Assembly (NCBI RefSeq): GCF_000377985.1
Contig: NZ_KB899047.1
Span: 1 to 64,000, forward strand
DNA: 64,000 nt
Origin: Sporolactobacillus vineae DSM 21990 = SL153
GTDB taxonomy: Bacteria; Bacillota; Bacilli; Bacillales; Sporolactobacillaceae
Direction: 5' to 3'
The notes under the pieces were generated by a model, which searched no databases, was not told the origin of the DNA, and saw only the letters and a list, made by a program, of their open reading frames with translations. Made by a program: the position numbers and the translations under genes. Positions 7,656 to 17,640 of the stretch are shown one piece after another (position 1 is the stretch's first letter; the number at the start of each line of letters is the position of its first letter).

Positions 7656-7728
7656 GGGGCCTTAGCTCAGCTGGGAGAGCGCCTGCTTTGCACGCAGGAG
7701 GTCAGGAGTTCGATCCTCCTAGGCTCCA
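7656..7728 (+). tRNA. tRNA-Ala (UGC)
   Basis: Acceptor GGGGCCT/AGGCTCC (one wobble pair), anticodon TGC in stem CCTGC/GCAGG, T-loop TTCGATC. CCA not encoded. Last tRNA before the terminator. Confidence 0.94.
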
Positions 7729-7745
7729 CTATATGATCAGCTGCA

Positions 7746-7793
7746 GACGGCATAAAGGCGGGACGCAATGACGCGTCCCGCCTTTATGCCGTT
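7746..7793 (+). terminator. Terminator of the tRNA operon
   Basis: ACGGCATAAAGGCGGGACGC pairs perfectly with its complement across a 5-base loop. The T-run is weak, but the stem is about 20 bp long. It also faces the 3' end of the convergent Spo0E-like gene. Confidence 0.8.
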
Positions 7794-7859
7794 CGTTTGC
7801 CGGTTAATATGATCCGTGATTCAGCCGGACGAGCAGTTTATGGTATAATTTTTATATCT

Positions 7860-8045
7860 TTAAAGAACGGACCGATTTGTCGGCTTCCACGATCTTCCGA
7901 CCATTCGCTCATACTTGTTCAGAAGACTGTCCAGACACCGGCTGATTCGCTGCATTCGGTTGGAAGACAGTGATTCATGTTCTGCAGCAAGGACAAGTTG
8001 TCGTCTGACATATTCAATTTTTTCGATAAGTTGTTGCTTGTTCAT
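7860..8045 (-). CDS. Spo0E-like aspartyl-phosphate phosphatase
   Basis: The 61-residue protein has two helices, EKIEYVRRQLVLAAEHESL and RISRCLDSLLNKYERM. The second carries the family signature S-x-x-L-D (SRCLD here in place of SQELD) with the catalytic-type aspartate. Such proteins dephosphorylate Spo0A~P and restrain sporulation, which supports a spore-forming host. ATG at 8045 is chosen because GGAGGTGG lies just upstream; longer in-frame readings have no SD. The Q-to-R and E-to-C changes in the signature are conservative of the D. Confidence 0.82.
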   Translation of the reverse strand: MNKQQLIEKIEYVRRQLVLAAEHESLSSNRMQRISRCLDSLLNKYERMVGRSWKPTNRSVL

Positions 8046-8258
8046 GAAACCACCTCCGAATTTTATGATTGACCGAAGAGACAGGTGTGACCGGTCATGT
8101 ATCCATACCCTGTTTTTATCACAAACAAACATTGAATCATAGGAAAGCTCGTCATGCTCCGCCATTTGTAATGAGAATTCCGCAGCAACAGTCGGCACAT
8201 CTTCTCTCAGGGTGATGCAGAGCCTTTTTACCGTCGTTTCACCGGTTTCCCGGCTGTT

Positions 8259-8285
8259 TGAAACTCGATCCTTGCTTTTGCCGTA
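8259..8285 (+). promoter_or_regulatory. Autoregulatory sigma-W promoter of sigW
   Basis: TGAAAC (8259-8264) and CGTA (8282-8285) are separated by 17 bases, matching the ECF sigma-W consensus. It lies about 30 bases before the sigW start, as in Bacillus. Confidence 0.85.
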
Positions 8286-8313
8286 TAAATTATTGCAACA
8301 GAAGAGGAATGTT

Positions 8314-8904
8314 ATGGATCAGAAAGAAAAACGACTGATCAAAAAAGTCAAAAAGGGCGACCATCAGGCGTTCGCAGATCTTGTCGATCGCTATAAAAAC
8401 AGTGTTTGCTCCATCTGTCTGAGAATGGTGGGCAACCGCGAAGAGGCTGAGGATCTTTCTCAGGAGGCTTTTATTCGGGCGTACAATAATATTTCCAAAT
8501 TTGACAGCGACCGTAAGTTCTCTACATGGCTCTTTCGGATTGCAACCAATCTGTCCATAGATTCTCTACGCCGCAAGAAGCCGAGTGTCTCGCTTGATGC
8601 GGAGATACCCGGAACGGAGGGGCTGGCGCTGAATACGCTTCTTCCTGGAAACACCGTGCCGCCCGATGAACAGATCGTCATGGCCGAGACAGAACAGTGG
8701 ATCCAGAAGGAGATCGGGGCACTGCCGGACAAATATCGCTCTGCAGTGATTCTAAAATATGTGGAGGATCTCAGTCTGAAGGAGATCAGCGAGATCATGA
8801 GACTTCCGGTGGGCACAGTAAAGACCCGGGTACACCGCGGGCGGGAAATGCTGCGCAAAAACATGAAAGAATCAAGGGGTGGAAGAAATGACATGCCTGA
8901 ATAA
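8314..8904 (+). CDS. sigW: ECF RNA polymerase sigma factor SigW
   Basis: The 196-residue ECF sigma factor has region 2 (HQAFADLVDRYKNSVCSICLRMV, then EEAEDLSQEAFIRAY) and region 4 (LPDKYRSAVILKYVEDLSLKEISEIM, VGTVKTRVHRGRE). It directs the envelope-stress and antimicrobial-resistance regulon. ATG 8314 is preferred over an upstream in-frame ATG at 8212 because a GAAGAGGAA SD precedes it and the sigma-W promoter lies between the two. Its stop overlaps rsiW by 17 bases. The identification as SigW rather than another ECF factor rests on the linked rsiW-cdaA-cdaR-glmM order. Confidence 0.93.
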   Translation: MDQKEKRLIKKVKKGDHQAFADLVDRYKNSVCSICLRMVGNREEAEDLSQEAFIRAYNNISKFDSDRKFSTWLFRIATNLSIDSLRRKKPSVSLDAEIPGTEGLALNTLLPGNTVPPDEQIVMAETEQWIQKEIGALPDKYRSAVILKYVEDLSLKEISEIMRLPVGTVKTRVHRGREMLRKNMKESRGGRNDMPE

Positions 8905-9286
8905 ACGCTATGCATCTCTGATGAATAAAGTACTCGACGGTGATGCGACCGTGAAAGAACGTAATGAATTGTTTGCACATCTGGCGACATGCGACAGCTG
9001 CGACCGGCACTTTAAGGAATTAAAACGTTCGACAGAAATATTAAATCATCTGGCGCACCCACAATTATCCGCCGATTTTACGAAAAATGTCCTCGAACAG
9101 CTTCCTGCTGAAAAGCAGCATGTGCTCAGAGAATGGACAGCCCGCCATCCGGTGATTGCCACTGCGGCGATCTGTGTCGTCCCGATGTCGCTCCTGTTTG
9201 TCGCCGCAGGGCGTCAGAACAGTATGCCGAAGAGACATGGGGAAGACAGTTATATTCTCGTTAATCAGACGGGAAGCAGGAATTGA
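8888..9286 (+). CDS. rsiW: Anti-sigma-W factor RsiW (short form)
   Basis: A 132-residue zinc anti-sigma protein with H-x3-C-x2-C (His31, Cys35, Cys38) in the cytoplasmic domain and one membrane helix at about 88-107 (HPVIATAAICVVPMSLLFVAA). The part outside the cell is only about 25 residues, against roughly 100 in Bacillus subtilis RsiW (208 aa in total). RsiW is degraded stepwise (PrsW, RasP, ClpXP) to release SigW, so a stub this short is notable. ATG 8888 overlaps the end of sigW, indicating translational coupling. Confidence 0.88.
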   Translation: MTCLNKRYASLMNKVLDGDATVKERNELFAHLATCDSCDRHFKELKRSTEILNHLAHPQLSADFTKNVLEQLPAEKQHVLREWTARHPVIATAAICVVPMSLLFVAAGRQNSMPKRHGEDSYILVNQTGSRN

Positions 9287-9334
9287 TCGTTGCCTGCCTG
9301 CGGACATCTGAGCTATCTAAATGAAGACGGTCTT

Positions 9335-9363
9335 TTGGCGCATGCCGAGCAGTATGTTAGAAT
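9335..9363 (+). promoter_or_regulatory. Sigma-A promoter upstream of cdaA
   Basis: TTGGCG (9335-9340) and TAGAAT (9358-9363) are 17 bases apart. The 200-base leader that follows contains a GGGGG/CCCCC hairpin near 9464-9480 of unknown role. Confidence 0.6.
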
Positions 9364-9576
9364 TTATTTTAGGGCAATCTTTAAATGCAATACCCAGTCT
9401 TCTGGGATTAAGATGAATGAATTGAAACACATGTCCGGGTACTGACGGAAAGATTACGGACCGGAGGGGGGTGACCCCCGTTCGCGTCGTTCTGAAATCC
9501 CGGACAAACTGTTTTTTCAGATAGAATCAACTGCTGGAGGCCGGCAAGCGGGCAGCTGATTTGGAGGATGAAAGCG

Positions 9577-10398
9577 ATGCCTGTCTGGGCACATTTCAAC
9601 GTTCTGAACTACTTAACGGATATTATTGATATTCTGATTGTTACTTATCTTATATATAAAGTCATCCTGATCATCCGCGGAACAAAAGCGGTGCAGCTGG
9701 CCAAAGGGATTTTGCTGATCGTTGCTGTCTGGTTTCTCAGCAGTCTGTTCCAGTTAAAGACACTGGAATGGATCCTGAATAACCTGATTACATATGGTCT
9801 TTTTGCAATCATTGTAATCTTTCAGCCGGAATTGCGCCGTGTGCTGGAACAGCTGGGACGCGGCCGGATCTTTTCGAGAGGTGCGGTGGTCGAAGAAGAG
9901 CATAAGCAGATTGTCGATGCCATCGTGAAAGCCTCAGTGTATATGTCCAAGCGGCGTATCGGTGCGCTGATGTCGATTGAACGGAAAACCGGTTTGAATG
10001 ATTACGTTGAAACCGGCATTCCGATCAACGGGCATCTGACGTTCCAGTTGCTCGTGAATATTTTTATCCCTAATACACCGCTTCATGATGGCGCCGTTGT
10101 GATTCGTGGCAATGAGATTGCTGCTGCGGCCTGCTATCTGCCGCTGTCGGAAAGCCCGTTTATCTCGAAGGAACTGGGTACGCGGCACAGGGCGGCAATG
10201 GGCGTGAGTGAAGTGACTGATGCACTGACCGTTGTTGTGTCCGAGGAAACAGGGGGCATCACGGTGACGAAAAATGGCGAACTGTTCCGCGATGTGTCAG
10301 TGGAACATCTGACAGGCATGCTGCAGCATGAGCTGAAGGAACCGGAGAGTGCGGCGTCTTCGTTACGATGGAACTGGAGAGGTAAGCGCAATGGATAA
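9577..10398 (+). CDS. cdaA: Diadenylate cyclase CdaA
   Basis: At 273 residues it equals the usual CdaA length. Three N-terminal membrane helices (about 10-80) precede a DAC domain with both catalytic motifs, DGA (171-173) and RHR (203-205). It condenses two ATP to c-di-AMP, the essential regulator of potassium and osmotic balance. ATG 9577 is chosen because GGAGG sits about 9 bases before it; the ATG at 9568 directly abuts the SD. Order cdaA-cdaR-glmM with overlaps is the standard Firmicute operon, and the window also encodes Kup, a typical c-di-AMP-controlled transporter class. Confidence 0.95.
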   Translation: MPVWAHFNVLNYLTDIIDILIVTYLIYKVILIIRGTKAVQLAKGILLIVAVWFLSSLFQLKTLEWILNNLITYGLFAIIVIFQPELRRVLEQLGRGRIFSRGAVVEEEHKQIVDAIVKASVYMSKRRIGALMSIERKTGLNDYVETGIPINGHLTFQLLVNIFIPNTPLHDGAVVIRGNEIAAAACYLPLSESPFISKELGTRHRAAMGVSEVTDALTVVVSEETGGITVTKNGELFRDVSVEHLTGMLQHELKEPESAASSLRWNWRGKRNG

Positions 10399-11692
10399 GC
10401 TGCTACATAAGAACTGGCTGGTGAAGATCATCTCGTTTCTGACCGCACTGATGCTCTATACCATTGTTTCGGCAGGGCAGGAGCCTTCTCCGAGCCCATC
10501 GAGCATCGTCGTCAATCCGTCGCAGCAGGCGACAATCACAGAAAAACTGAACGTGAAATATAATGCCGATAAATACATCGTCGGCGGAGCGCCGAAGACG
10601 GTCAGCATCCGGATGACCGGGTCGAATAATGTCATTCTAAAAGCCCGGCTGATGGCTTCGAAAAGCGCCTATATTGATTTGAATGGAATGCAACCGGGAA
10701 CCTATGACGTCCGTGTTCAGACCGCGGGTTTCCCTAGCGGACTGAAGATTAAATCTGTACCGCAGACGGTTCAGGTAACGCTTCAGGAGAAGACAAGCAA
10801 AGAATTCCCTGTGGCAATTGACATTTTGAATAAACAATCCGTAAGCAAGGGCTATACTGTAGGAAAGCCGGAAATTAATCCATCAACGATAACGGTCACC
10901 GGAGGGAAAGATGCAATTGATTCAGTGGCGTTTATCAAAGGTGTGATTGATATCAAGGGGGCGGACGCAACCGTCGACCGGATGATCACGTTGCATGCCT
11001 ACGACAGCCGGGGAAATCAGCAGAACCTGACCATCAACCCGCAGTCTGTCGATGTGGTTGTCCCAATTGCCAAAGCGTCAAAACAGGTCGCCGTACAGGC
11101 GCTGACGTCAGGATCACCTGCCAGCGGCTATACGGTCAAGTCGGTTGATGTCTCCGATCCTAATGTCACGATTTCTGCACAGGGCAACAACATGCTCGGC
11201 GGCATCCCCGATTCGATCCCGGTAACGGTGCCGGTGGGCGGATTGAAAAAGGATAAGACGTTCCACGTAGCTGTTCCACTTCCGGCGGGAGCGACGCAGA
11301 TATCGCCGGCAAAGGTCTCCGTAACGGTTCACATCGTGCCGGATCATTCCGGCGGGAGCAGCAGCAGTAGTTCCAGCAGTTCCGAGAGCAGCTCATCGGC
11401 AGTGTCAGGATCGACGTCCGGTGTGTCTTCAAAAACGTTTAATAATGTACCTGTATCTGTCAAAGGTCTGAATAATGGAGAAACGGCTAAGCTGGGTAAC
11501 GGCGGCCGGGTGAGCGTCCTGATCACAGGCAAGACTGCGGATCTAAATCATCTGAGCAGGAGTGATATATCGGCGCAGGTTAACCTGACGGGACTCGGAA
11601 CCGGAAATTACAAACGATCCATTGCCCTATCGGTTCCGAATGGCCTGGATGCTTCAGCATCGCCGGGATCACTGGACGTGACAATCAGCTGA
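10391..11692 (+). CDS. cdaR: CdaA regulatory protein CdaR (YbbR)
   Basis: The 433-residue protein has an N-terminal membrane anchor (WLVKIISFLTALMLYTIVSA) and then repeated extracytoplasmic YbbR domains. A serine-rich linker (SSSSSSSSSESSSS) near residue 325 separates the last repeat, an unusual spacer. CdaR binds CdaA and tunes c-di-AMP synthesis. The start overlaps cdaA by 8 bases with a GGAGAGG SD, so the two are translationally coupled. It is a little shorter than the B. subtilis protein (483 aa). Confidence 0.92.
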   Translation: MDKLLHKNWLVKIISFLTALMLYTIVSAGQEPSPSPSSIVVNPSQQATITEKLNVKYNADKYIVGGAPKTVSIRMTGSNNVILKARLMASKSAYIDLNGMQPGTYDVRVQTAGFPSGLKIKSVPQTVQVTLQEKTSKEFPVAIDILNKQSVSKGYTVGKPEINPSTITVTGGKDAIDSVAFIKGVIDIKGADATVDRMITLHAYDSRGNQQNLTINPQSVDVVVPIAKASKQVAVQALTSGSPASGYTVKSVDVSDPNVTISAQGNNMLGGIPDSIPVTVPVGGLKKDKTFHVAVPLPAGATQISPAKVSVTVHIVPDHSGGSSSSSSSSSESSSSAVSGSTSGVSSKTFNNVPVSVKGLNNGETAKLGNGGRVSVLITGKTADLNHLSRSDISAQVNLTGLGTGNYKRSIALSVPNGLDASASPGSLDVTIS

Positions 11693-11810
11693 TCAGATAC
11701 ATGACACCAGACTTTACAAAAGCGCGGTATTGTCGTTTTGACAGATATAATGTCTCAGTTTACAATAAAACGGCGAGCTTTGATGAGTGGAAAGATAGGA
11801 GCGAGAAGAA

Positions 11811-13169
11811 ATGGCAAAGTATTTTGGTACCGATGGCGTCAGAGGAATCGCCAACAGTGGACTGACTCCGGAGCTGGCCTTCAGGCTGGGCCGGGCCGGC
11901 GGCTATGTCCTGACCCGGATGACAGAGCATCCGAAGGTACTCGTCGGACGCGACACACGGATATCGGGAAATATGCTGGAGGATGCGCTGAATGCGGGCT
12001 TACTGTCTATCGGTGTTGAAATCATGCGTCTTGGCGTCATTTCGACACCGGGCGTCGCCTATCTGACAAAAGCGATGGATGCCAGTGCAGGAATTATGAT
12101 TTCTGCGTCACATAATCCTTTCTCCGATAACGGGATTAAGTTTATCGGCAGCGACGGCTTTAAACTCAGTGATGAAGCTGAGGATAATATTGAAGCCCTG
12201 CTGGCCAAGGATGAGGATCATCTGCCGCGGCCTGTCGGCAGTGATCTCGGCACATCAAGCGACTATTTTGAAGGCAGCCAGAAATATCTTCAGTATCTGA
12301 AACAGACGATTCAGGACGACGATTTTTCTTCACTCAGCATTGCACTGGATTGTGCCAATGGGTCGACGAGTGCGCTTGCACCGCATCTTTTTGCAGATCT
12401 TGAAGCAGATATTGCCACAATCGGCACCTCGCCGAATGGGAAAAACATCAATGATGATGTCGGATCGACCCATCCGGAAGCTCTGGCAGCATTCGTCCTG
12501 GAAAAAGGTGCGGACTGCGGCCTGGCTTTTGATGGTGACGGCGACCGTCTGATCGCTGTTGATGAACAGGGTCATATTATTGACGGCGACAAAATCATGT
12601 ATATTTGCGCCACTTATATGAAATCCAAGGGCTTGCTGAATAAAAACACACTGGTGACGACGGTGATGAGCAATCTCGGTCTCTATAAGGCGCTGAAAGC
12701 AGCCCAGATTGAGACGAAGCAGACGACCGTCGGCGACCGTTATGTCATGGAAGAGATGCGTGCCGGGGGCTATTCTCTCGGCGGCGAACAATCCGGACAC
12801 ATCATTTTTCTGGATCATGCAACGACTGGCGACGGTATGCTGACGGCACTGCAGCTGGTCAGCATCATGAAAGCGACGGGAAAGAAATTATCGGAACTTG
12901 CCGCGGGTGTGAAGACTTATCCGCAGAAACTGGTTAATATCCGTGTTGCCGATAAATTTCATGTTACCGATCATCCAGCCGTAGCCGAAGCAATCAAACA
13001 GGCTGAAGACGAAATGGCCGGGGATGGCCGTATTCTGGTCCGCCCGTCGGGTACGGAAGCGCTGATCCGGGTAATGGCTGAAGCGCCGACGGATGAAGCG
13101 TGTGAAAATTATGTGGATCGGATTGCACAGACCGTGGTTAAAGAGGTCGGCGGACAGATTCAGGAATAA
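11811..13169 (+). CDS. glmM: Phosphoglucosamine mutase GlmM
   Basis: At 452 residues it has the catalytic phosphoserine loop [14 protein letters not shown] (Ser100), the metal loop DGDGDR and the phosphate-binding [12 protein letters not shown] near the C-terminus. It converts glucosamine-6-P to glucosamine-1-P for UDP-GlcNAc and thus peptidoglycan. In Bacillus GlmM also binds and inhibits CdaA, which explains its place in the cda operon. A GGAG element about 10 bases upstream serves as SD. Confidence 0.96.
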   Translation: MAKYFGTDGVRGIANSGLTPELAFRLGRAGGYVLTRMTEHPKVLVGRDTRISGNMLEDALNAGLLSIGVEIMRLGVISTPGVAYLTKAMDASAGIMISASHNPFSDNGIKFIGSDGFKLSDEAEDNIEALLAKDEDHLPRPVGSDLGTSSDYFEGSQKYLQYLKQTIQDDDFSSLSIALDCANGSTSALAPHLFADLEADIATIGTSPNGKNINDDVGSTHPEALAAFVLEKGADCGLAFDGDGDRLIAVDEQGHIIDGDKIMYICATYMKSKGLLNKNTLVTTVMSNLGLYKALKAAQIETKQTTVGDRYVMEEMRAGGYSLGGEQSGHIIFLDHATTGDGMLTALQLVSIMKATGKKLSELAAGVKTYPQKLVNIRVADKFHVTDHPAVAEAIKQAEDEMAGDGRILVRPSGTEALIRVMAEAPTDEACENYVDRIAQTVVKEVGGQIQE

Positions 13170-13275
13170 GAAACGATAGGTATACATTGAGGAGAGGTTT
13201 CTCCTGTGGACTCATGTTCTTTTTTTCACAGGTCAGGCCTGCGTTGCATATAAATGATTTTATGAGAGAATCAGA

Positions 13276-13305
13276 TTGACAGGACAGAGGATTCTAAAGT
13301 AAAAT
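13276..13305 (+). promoter_or_regulatory. Sigma-A promoter of glmS
   Basis: TTGACA (13276-13281) and TAAAAT (13300-13305) with an 18-base spacer, about 65 bases before the ribozyme cleavage site. Confidence 0.75.
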
Positions 13306-13371
13306 TGAGCGAAATCAGAAACCGGTACCTTTACTCAAATAGAGAAAAGAGGGCAGACTAACTGAATATGA

Positions 13372-13531
13372 AGCGCCTGGACTATTCCGGATGACGGAGA
13401 AAGACGGGAATAGTTGACGAGGAAGAGGTTCATCGAAAGATTCGGCGGATACCTCTCGGATCACCTGCAACCGTAAGTCCGCGTACAAAACGGGGAGGCA
13501 ACTTTCCGGACAGAAACCGGACAGCGGGCAA
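13372..13531 (+). ncRNA. glmS ribozyme-riboswitch
   Basis: Conserved parts occur in order: GCGCC just 3' of the cleavage point (between A13372 and G13373), the P1 stem GGACTATTCC/GGGAATAGT, TTGACGAGGAAGAGG, ATTCGGCGGATACCTCTCGG, then AACCGTAAGTCCGCGTACAA and GGGGAGGCAAC. On binding glucosamine-6-phosphate this RNA cuts its own 5' side and the downstream mRNA is degraded, giving feedback on GlmS. The 3' border of the pseudoknot region is approximate. Confidence 0.95.
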
Positions 13532-13594
13532 CTAAAAACAAGTGGGGCAAGAACTTGTCCCGACGGCTCTCTTGCCTCACAGGGAGGAATTCCA

Positions 13595-15400
13595 ATGTGT
13601 GGTATTGTAGGCTATATCGGCAATGAGGATGCACGTGACATTTTACTGAACGGGTTAAGCAATCTTGAGTATCGTGGCTATGACTCAGCGGGTATTGCGC
13701 TGGTTAACAGCGAGGGCGTTCACGTTTTTAAGGAAAAAGGACGGATTGATGTTCTCCGTAAGAGCGTTGATCCTGCGGTGAAGTCGACACTCGGGATCGG
13801 GCACACACGCTGGGCGACGCATGGCGAACCAAGCAAACGCAATGCCCATCCGCATCAGAGTGCGTCAGGACGGTTCACAATCGTTCATAACGGGGTCATT
13901 GAAAATTTCAGTCAGCTGAAAGCAACCTACGTTCCGGACGTGGCCATGAAGAGTGACACCGACACGGAAGTTGTCGTTCAGGTGATTGAGCGCTTTGTCA
14001 AAGACGGGCTGGATGTCGAAGCGGCGCTGCGCAAGACACTGAAACTGGTCGAAGGATCGTATGCGATTGCGCTGCTTGATGCTGAAAATCCGGATATGAT
14101 CTATGTTGCGAAGAACAAAAGCCCGCTCCTGATCGGGATCGGTGACGGTTTCAACGTAGTTGCCAGTGATGCGACGGCGATGATTGATCAGACTCGTCAC
14201 TATGTCGAATTGCTGGATGAAGAAATTGTCGAATTGACGCGCGACAGTTATACGATCAAAGATCTTGACGGCAATGTCAGGGAACGGAAACCTTATACCG
14301 TTTCGTTTGATGCCGGAGATACGAAAAAGGGTGCCTATCCGACCTATATGCTTAAGGAAATCGATGAGCAGCCGGCCGTGATCCGCAGACTGCTGCAGAA
14401 GTATCGCGGCAGTGACGGTATGATTACTGTTGATCCGGCCATCGTTAAAGCGGTAGCCGATTGTGACCGCCTGTACATCATTGCCTGCGGCACAAGCTAC
14501 CATGCCGGACTGGTCGGCCAGCAGTTGATTGAAAAGATCGCCGGAATTCCGACAGAAGTGCATATTTCCAGTGAATTCTCCTACAACATGCCGCTCCTGT
14601 CCAAGAAACCGCTGTTCTTCTTCCTGTCTCAGAGTGGTGAGACGGCGGACAGCCGCGCTGTTCTGGTAAAAGTGAAGAAGCTCGGCTATCCGACCCTGAC
14701 GATGACCAATGTCGAAGGTTCCACTCTGTACCGGGAAGCAGATTACAAGATGCTGCTCTATGCAGGACCCGAGATTGCCGTTGCATCGACGAAAGCTTAT
14801 ACGGCTCAGATGGCCGTACTTGCATTCGTTGCGATCACCGTTGCTCAGAAAAAGGGCATCAAACTGGACTTTGATCCGGTTCATGAACTCAGCATTGCCG
14901 CTCAGGGCATGGAACAGATGGTCGACGACAAAGCACAGTTAAAGAAAATTGCCCGTGACTATCTGTCAATCACACGCAACGCCTTCTATATCGGACGCGG
15001 ACTCGACTATTACGTCTGCCAGGAAGCAGCACTGAAGCTCAAGGAAGTGTCCTATATCCAGGCGGAAGGGTTTGCCGGCGGTGAACTTAAGCACGGCACG
15101 ATTGCGCTGATCGAAGACGGCACACCGGTACTCGCGTTTGCCACGCAGAAAAATGTCAACAACAGCATCCGTAACAATGTCGAAGAGGTCTCGGCCCGCG
15201 GCGCCCATACCTGCATCATCAGTATGGAGGGTATTACCGCGCAGCCGGGAGACCAGATTGTACTTCCTAAAGTGCATAAAGCCTTTACACCACTTGTTTG
15301 CGCGATTCCGCTGCAGCTGATTGCCTATTACGCGGCACTGCAGAATGAATGCGACGTGGATAAACCAAGAAATTTGGCAAAATCGGTTACGGTTGAATAA
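13595..15400 (+). CDS. glmS: Glutamine-fructose-6-phosphate aminotransferase GlmS
   Basis: The 601-residue enzyme begins MCGIVGYIG with the N-terminal Cys nucleophile of the class II glutaminase domain (about 1-240). Two SIS sugar-isomerase domains follow (around 290-430 and 460-590), ending [13 protein letters not shown]. It makes glucosamine-6-P from fructose-6-P and glutamine, the first step to UDP-GlcNAc. AGGGAGG precedes the start. Expression is governed by the ribozyme in its leader, and a terminator follows directly. Confidence 0.97.
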   Translation: MCGIVGYIGNEDARDILLNGLSNLEYRGYDSAGIALVNSEGVHVFKEKGRIDVLRKSVDPAVKSTLGIGHTRWATHGEPSKRNAHPHQSASGRFTIVHNGVIENFSQLKATYVPDVAMKSDTDTEVVVQVIERFVKDGLDVEAALRKTLKLVEGSYAIALLDAENPDMIYVAKNKSPLLIGIGDGFNVVASDATAMIDQTRHYVELLDEEIVELTRDSYTIKDLDGNVRERKPYTVSFDAGDTKKGAYPTYMLKEIDEQPAVIRRLLQKYRGSDGMITVDPAIVKAVADCDRLYIIACGTSYHAGLVGQQLIEKIAGIPTEVHISSEFSYNMPLLSKKPLFFFLSQSGETADSRAVLVKVKKLGYPTLTMTNVEGSTLYREADYKMLLYAGPEIAVASTKAYTAQMAVLAFVAITVAQKKGIKLDFDPVHELSIAAQGMEQMVDDKAQLKKIARDYLSITRNAFYIGRGLDYYVCQEAALKLKEVSYIQAEGFAGGELKHGTIALIEDGTPVLAFATQKNVNNSIRNNVEEVSARGAHTCIISMEGITAQPGDQIVLPKVHKAFTPLVCAIPLQLIAYYAALQNECDVDKPRNLAKSVTVE

Positions 15401-15428
15401 AAATAATATTTAATTCATTTACAGTAGC

Positions 15429-15470
15429 GAAGGGTGCATCAAAAAAGCACTCTTCTTTTTTTTTACGAAA
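15429..15470 (+). terminator. Terminator of glmS
   Basis: GAAGGGTGC and GCACTCTTC form the stem, followed by nine or more T. Confidence 0.9.
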
Positions 15471-15606
15471 AATGTCTGCTGCGACAAGATCAGTTTGCGC
15501 TGCAAAACAGATCAATGTTTTGACAAAAGGAAAGCTTAAGTGTTCAATAAACAGGTGTATCAAAGAAAATTAATTTCTTGATGAAAAAATATTGGAGGTA
15601 AGTGTT

Positions 15607-16506
15607 TTGAGACGATCAACGGCGGTCGCTCTTCTTATTCTTGCTAACCTTTTCTGGGCTGGTAATTATATTTTCGGTAAGTATGTTATTAATACGATGG
15701 AGCCTGTCCAGATTAATTTCTTACGCTGGTTTATTGCTGCCGTGATCCTTTTTCCGCTCTCACAAATCATTGAGAAACCTGACTGGAAGGTCATATGGAA
15801 GGAATGGAGGATTCTGCTTCTTCTCTCTATTCTGGGCATCATTGGTTACAATATCTTATTATACGAAGCACTTTATTTTACGACGCCGTTAAATGCAGCG
15901 TTAATCAATTCGGTCAATCCGGCAATGATTGCCATTTTTGCTGCCTGGCTATTAAAAGAAAGACTGAGTAAGATGAATGTTCTGGGCCTGGCCGTTTCAC
16001 TGACCGGCGTACTGCTGGTGCTCACCCATGGGGATCTGCTGAAGATTTTTTCCATTAAATATAATTCCGGCGATTTGCTCATGCTTGTCGTGATCATTTC
16101 ATGGACCTTTTACACACTGCTCAGTAAACGCCTGAAGCATCTGCCGCCGATCGGAGCAACGGCCGTTACCGTCACTTTCAGCCTGCTGCTGATGCTGCCT
16201 TTTTTTGCGATGTCTGGCTTCAGCTGGTCCTTTACCCCTGCAGCAACCTATGGAATTCTTTATCTGGCAATTTTCCCCTCTGTTTGTTCGCTGGTATTCT
16301 GGAATGCCGCCGTACCAGTGGTGGGGGCAAGCCATGCGGGCATCTTCATGAACTTGATCACCGTGTTTACAGCAATCATCAGTATTATACTGGGAAGCGG
16401 GATTAATCTCTTTCAGATTATCGGCGGCCTTGTGGTTATTTTCGGAGTTTATCTGACAAATAGAAAGTCGGTCAGGGCATCTGATCTTGTTAAAAAGCCC
16501 GTTTGA
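15607..16506 (+). CDS. DMT-superfamily (EamA) transporter
   Basis: About 299 residues with ten membrane helices in two EamA repeats. Signature segments are LILANLFWAGNYIFGKYVI, PVQINFLRWFIAAVILFPL and LINSVNPAMIAIFAAWLLKER. The proposed start is TTG 15607, 8 bases after a clear GGAGG; an in-frame TTG at 15592 is part of the SD itself. The substrate is unknown. It lies alone after the glmS terminator. Confidence 0.82.
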   Translation: MRRSTAVALLILANLFWAGNYIFGKYVINTMEPVQINFLRWFIAAVILFPLSQIIEKPDWKVIWKEWRILLLLSILGIIGYNILLYEALYFTTPLNAALINSVNPAMIAIFAAWLLKERLSKMNVLGLAVSLTGVLLVLTHGDLLKIFSIKYNSGDLLMLVVIISWTFYTLLSKRLKHLPPIGATAVTVTFSLLLMLPFFAMSGFSWSFTPAATYGILYLAIFPSVCSLVFWNAAVPVVGASHAGIFMNLITVFTAIISIILGSGINLFQIIGGLVVIFGVYLTNRKSVRASDLVKKPV

Positions 16507-16633
16507 CCGGTGAATTGATCCAAGCTTGCTATCTATTTTCTGACCGTGATTGCTGCATCAAGCGTGAAACCAGTTTTTCACCGGCAGCTATGGTACATTG
16601 GTGACGGAAAAATTTTTTGCGGGAGGTCATTTG

Positions 16634-17569
16634 ATGAATCAAGTAAAAATCGGAAAGAGTCAGGTTGAAACAGCTCCCCTTGGACTTGGAACGAATAAAG
16701 TCGGCGGCCACAATTTGTTTGCCGGTCTGTCGGAGCAGGACGGCCTGGAAATCGTCCGCGCCGCACTTGAATCAGGCATTCAATTGCTGGACACAGCTTT
16801 TATGTACGGCAAGGGCCGCTCTGAGGAATTGATCGGTGAAGTGATTGCTGATTTTCCAAGAGATCAGGTCATTATCGCCGATAAAGCAGCACAGGACTTT
16901 TCCAGCGGGGAAGCGGTGCTGAATAATGATCCTGAATTTCTGAAGAAATCGGTGGACGAGGCACTCCGGCGGCTGAAGACGGATTATATCGATATTTTTT
17001 ATATCCATTTTCCTGATGAAAAAACGCCTAAGAGTGAAGCGGTCGGCGCGCTTCAGAAACTGCGGGAAGCGGGGAAGATACGGGCCATCGGTATCTCCAA
17101 CTTCACGCCTGAACAGGTTAAGGAAGCCAATAAAGACGGTTATGTCGACGTCGTTGAAAACTACTACAGCCTGATTCATCGTGATGAAGAAGCAAGGCTT
17201 TTTCCCTACCTGAAGGATGCGGATATTTCTTTTGTTCCGTACTTCCCGCTTGAGTCGGGTCTGCTTACCGGCAAGTACACCAAGGATATGACATTTGCCG
17301 AGGATGATCCGCGCAGTAAAAATGAGAAATTCACAGGCAAAGCGTTCCAGAACACGGTGGCAGCTGTGGATACGATCCGCCCGATCGCACGGCAGCACCA
17401 TGTTGACGTGCTTCAGATTGTGCTCGCATGGTATCTGGCGAACCCTGGCCTGACGGCAGTGATTCCGGGCGCCCGCAATGCCGCCCAGGTACCGGGCCTT
17501 GTGAAATCGCTCGATGTCAGCCTCTCCAAAGAAGAATATGATCAGATCGACCGGACGTTCACCAAGTAA
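16634..17569 (+). CDS. Aldo/keto reductase
   Basis: At 311 residues this is an (alpha/beta)8 NADPH-dependent oxidoreductase. The catalytic tetrad is visible as Asp in LLDTAFMYG, Tyr in the same motif, Lys in IIADKAAQ, and His in DIFYIHFPDE. The C-terminal cofactor site reads AVIPGARNAAQV, typical of the IolS/YccK branch. ATG 16634 follows GGGAGG by 8 bases; an upstream GTG lacks an SD. The substrate is not predictable. Confidence 0.88.
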   Translation: MNQVKIGKSQVETAPLGLGTNKVGGHNLFAGLSEQDGLEIVRAALESGIQLLDTAFMYGKGRSEELIGEVIADFPRDQVIIADKAAQDFSSGEAVLNNDPEFLKKSVDEALRRLKTDYIDIFYIHFPDEKTPKSEAVGALQKLREAGKIRAIGISNFTPEQVKEANKDGYVDVVENYYSLIHRDEEARLFPYLKDADISFVPYFPLESGLLTGKYTKDMTFAEDDPRSKNEKFTGKAFQNTVAAVDTIRPIARQHHVDVLQIVLAWYLANPGLTAVIPGARNAAQVPGLVKSLDVSLSKEEYDQIDRTFTK

Positions 17570-17589
17570 TAATTTGAAATATAACAGAC

Positions 17590-17627
17590 AAAAACGGGGC
17601 ATCTCAGAGAGATGCCTCGTTTTTGTC
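17590..17627. terminator. Bidirectional terminator
   Basis: AAAAACGGGGCATCTC and GAGATGCCTCGTTTTT pair and serve both the aldo-keto reductase and the convergent membrane gene. Confidence 0.85.
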
Positions 17628-17640
17628 TTTCTCAGGGCAT

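Noticed and set aside
13865-14884. 339-codon minus-strand ORF opposite glmS
   Set aside because: It is a shadow of the glmS codons, as are similar long antisense ORFs opposite asparaginase, aldo-keto reductase and the radical SAM gene.
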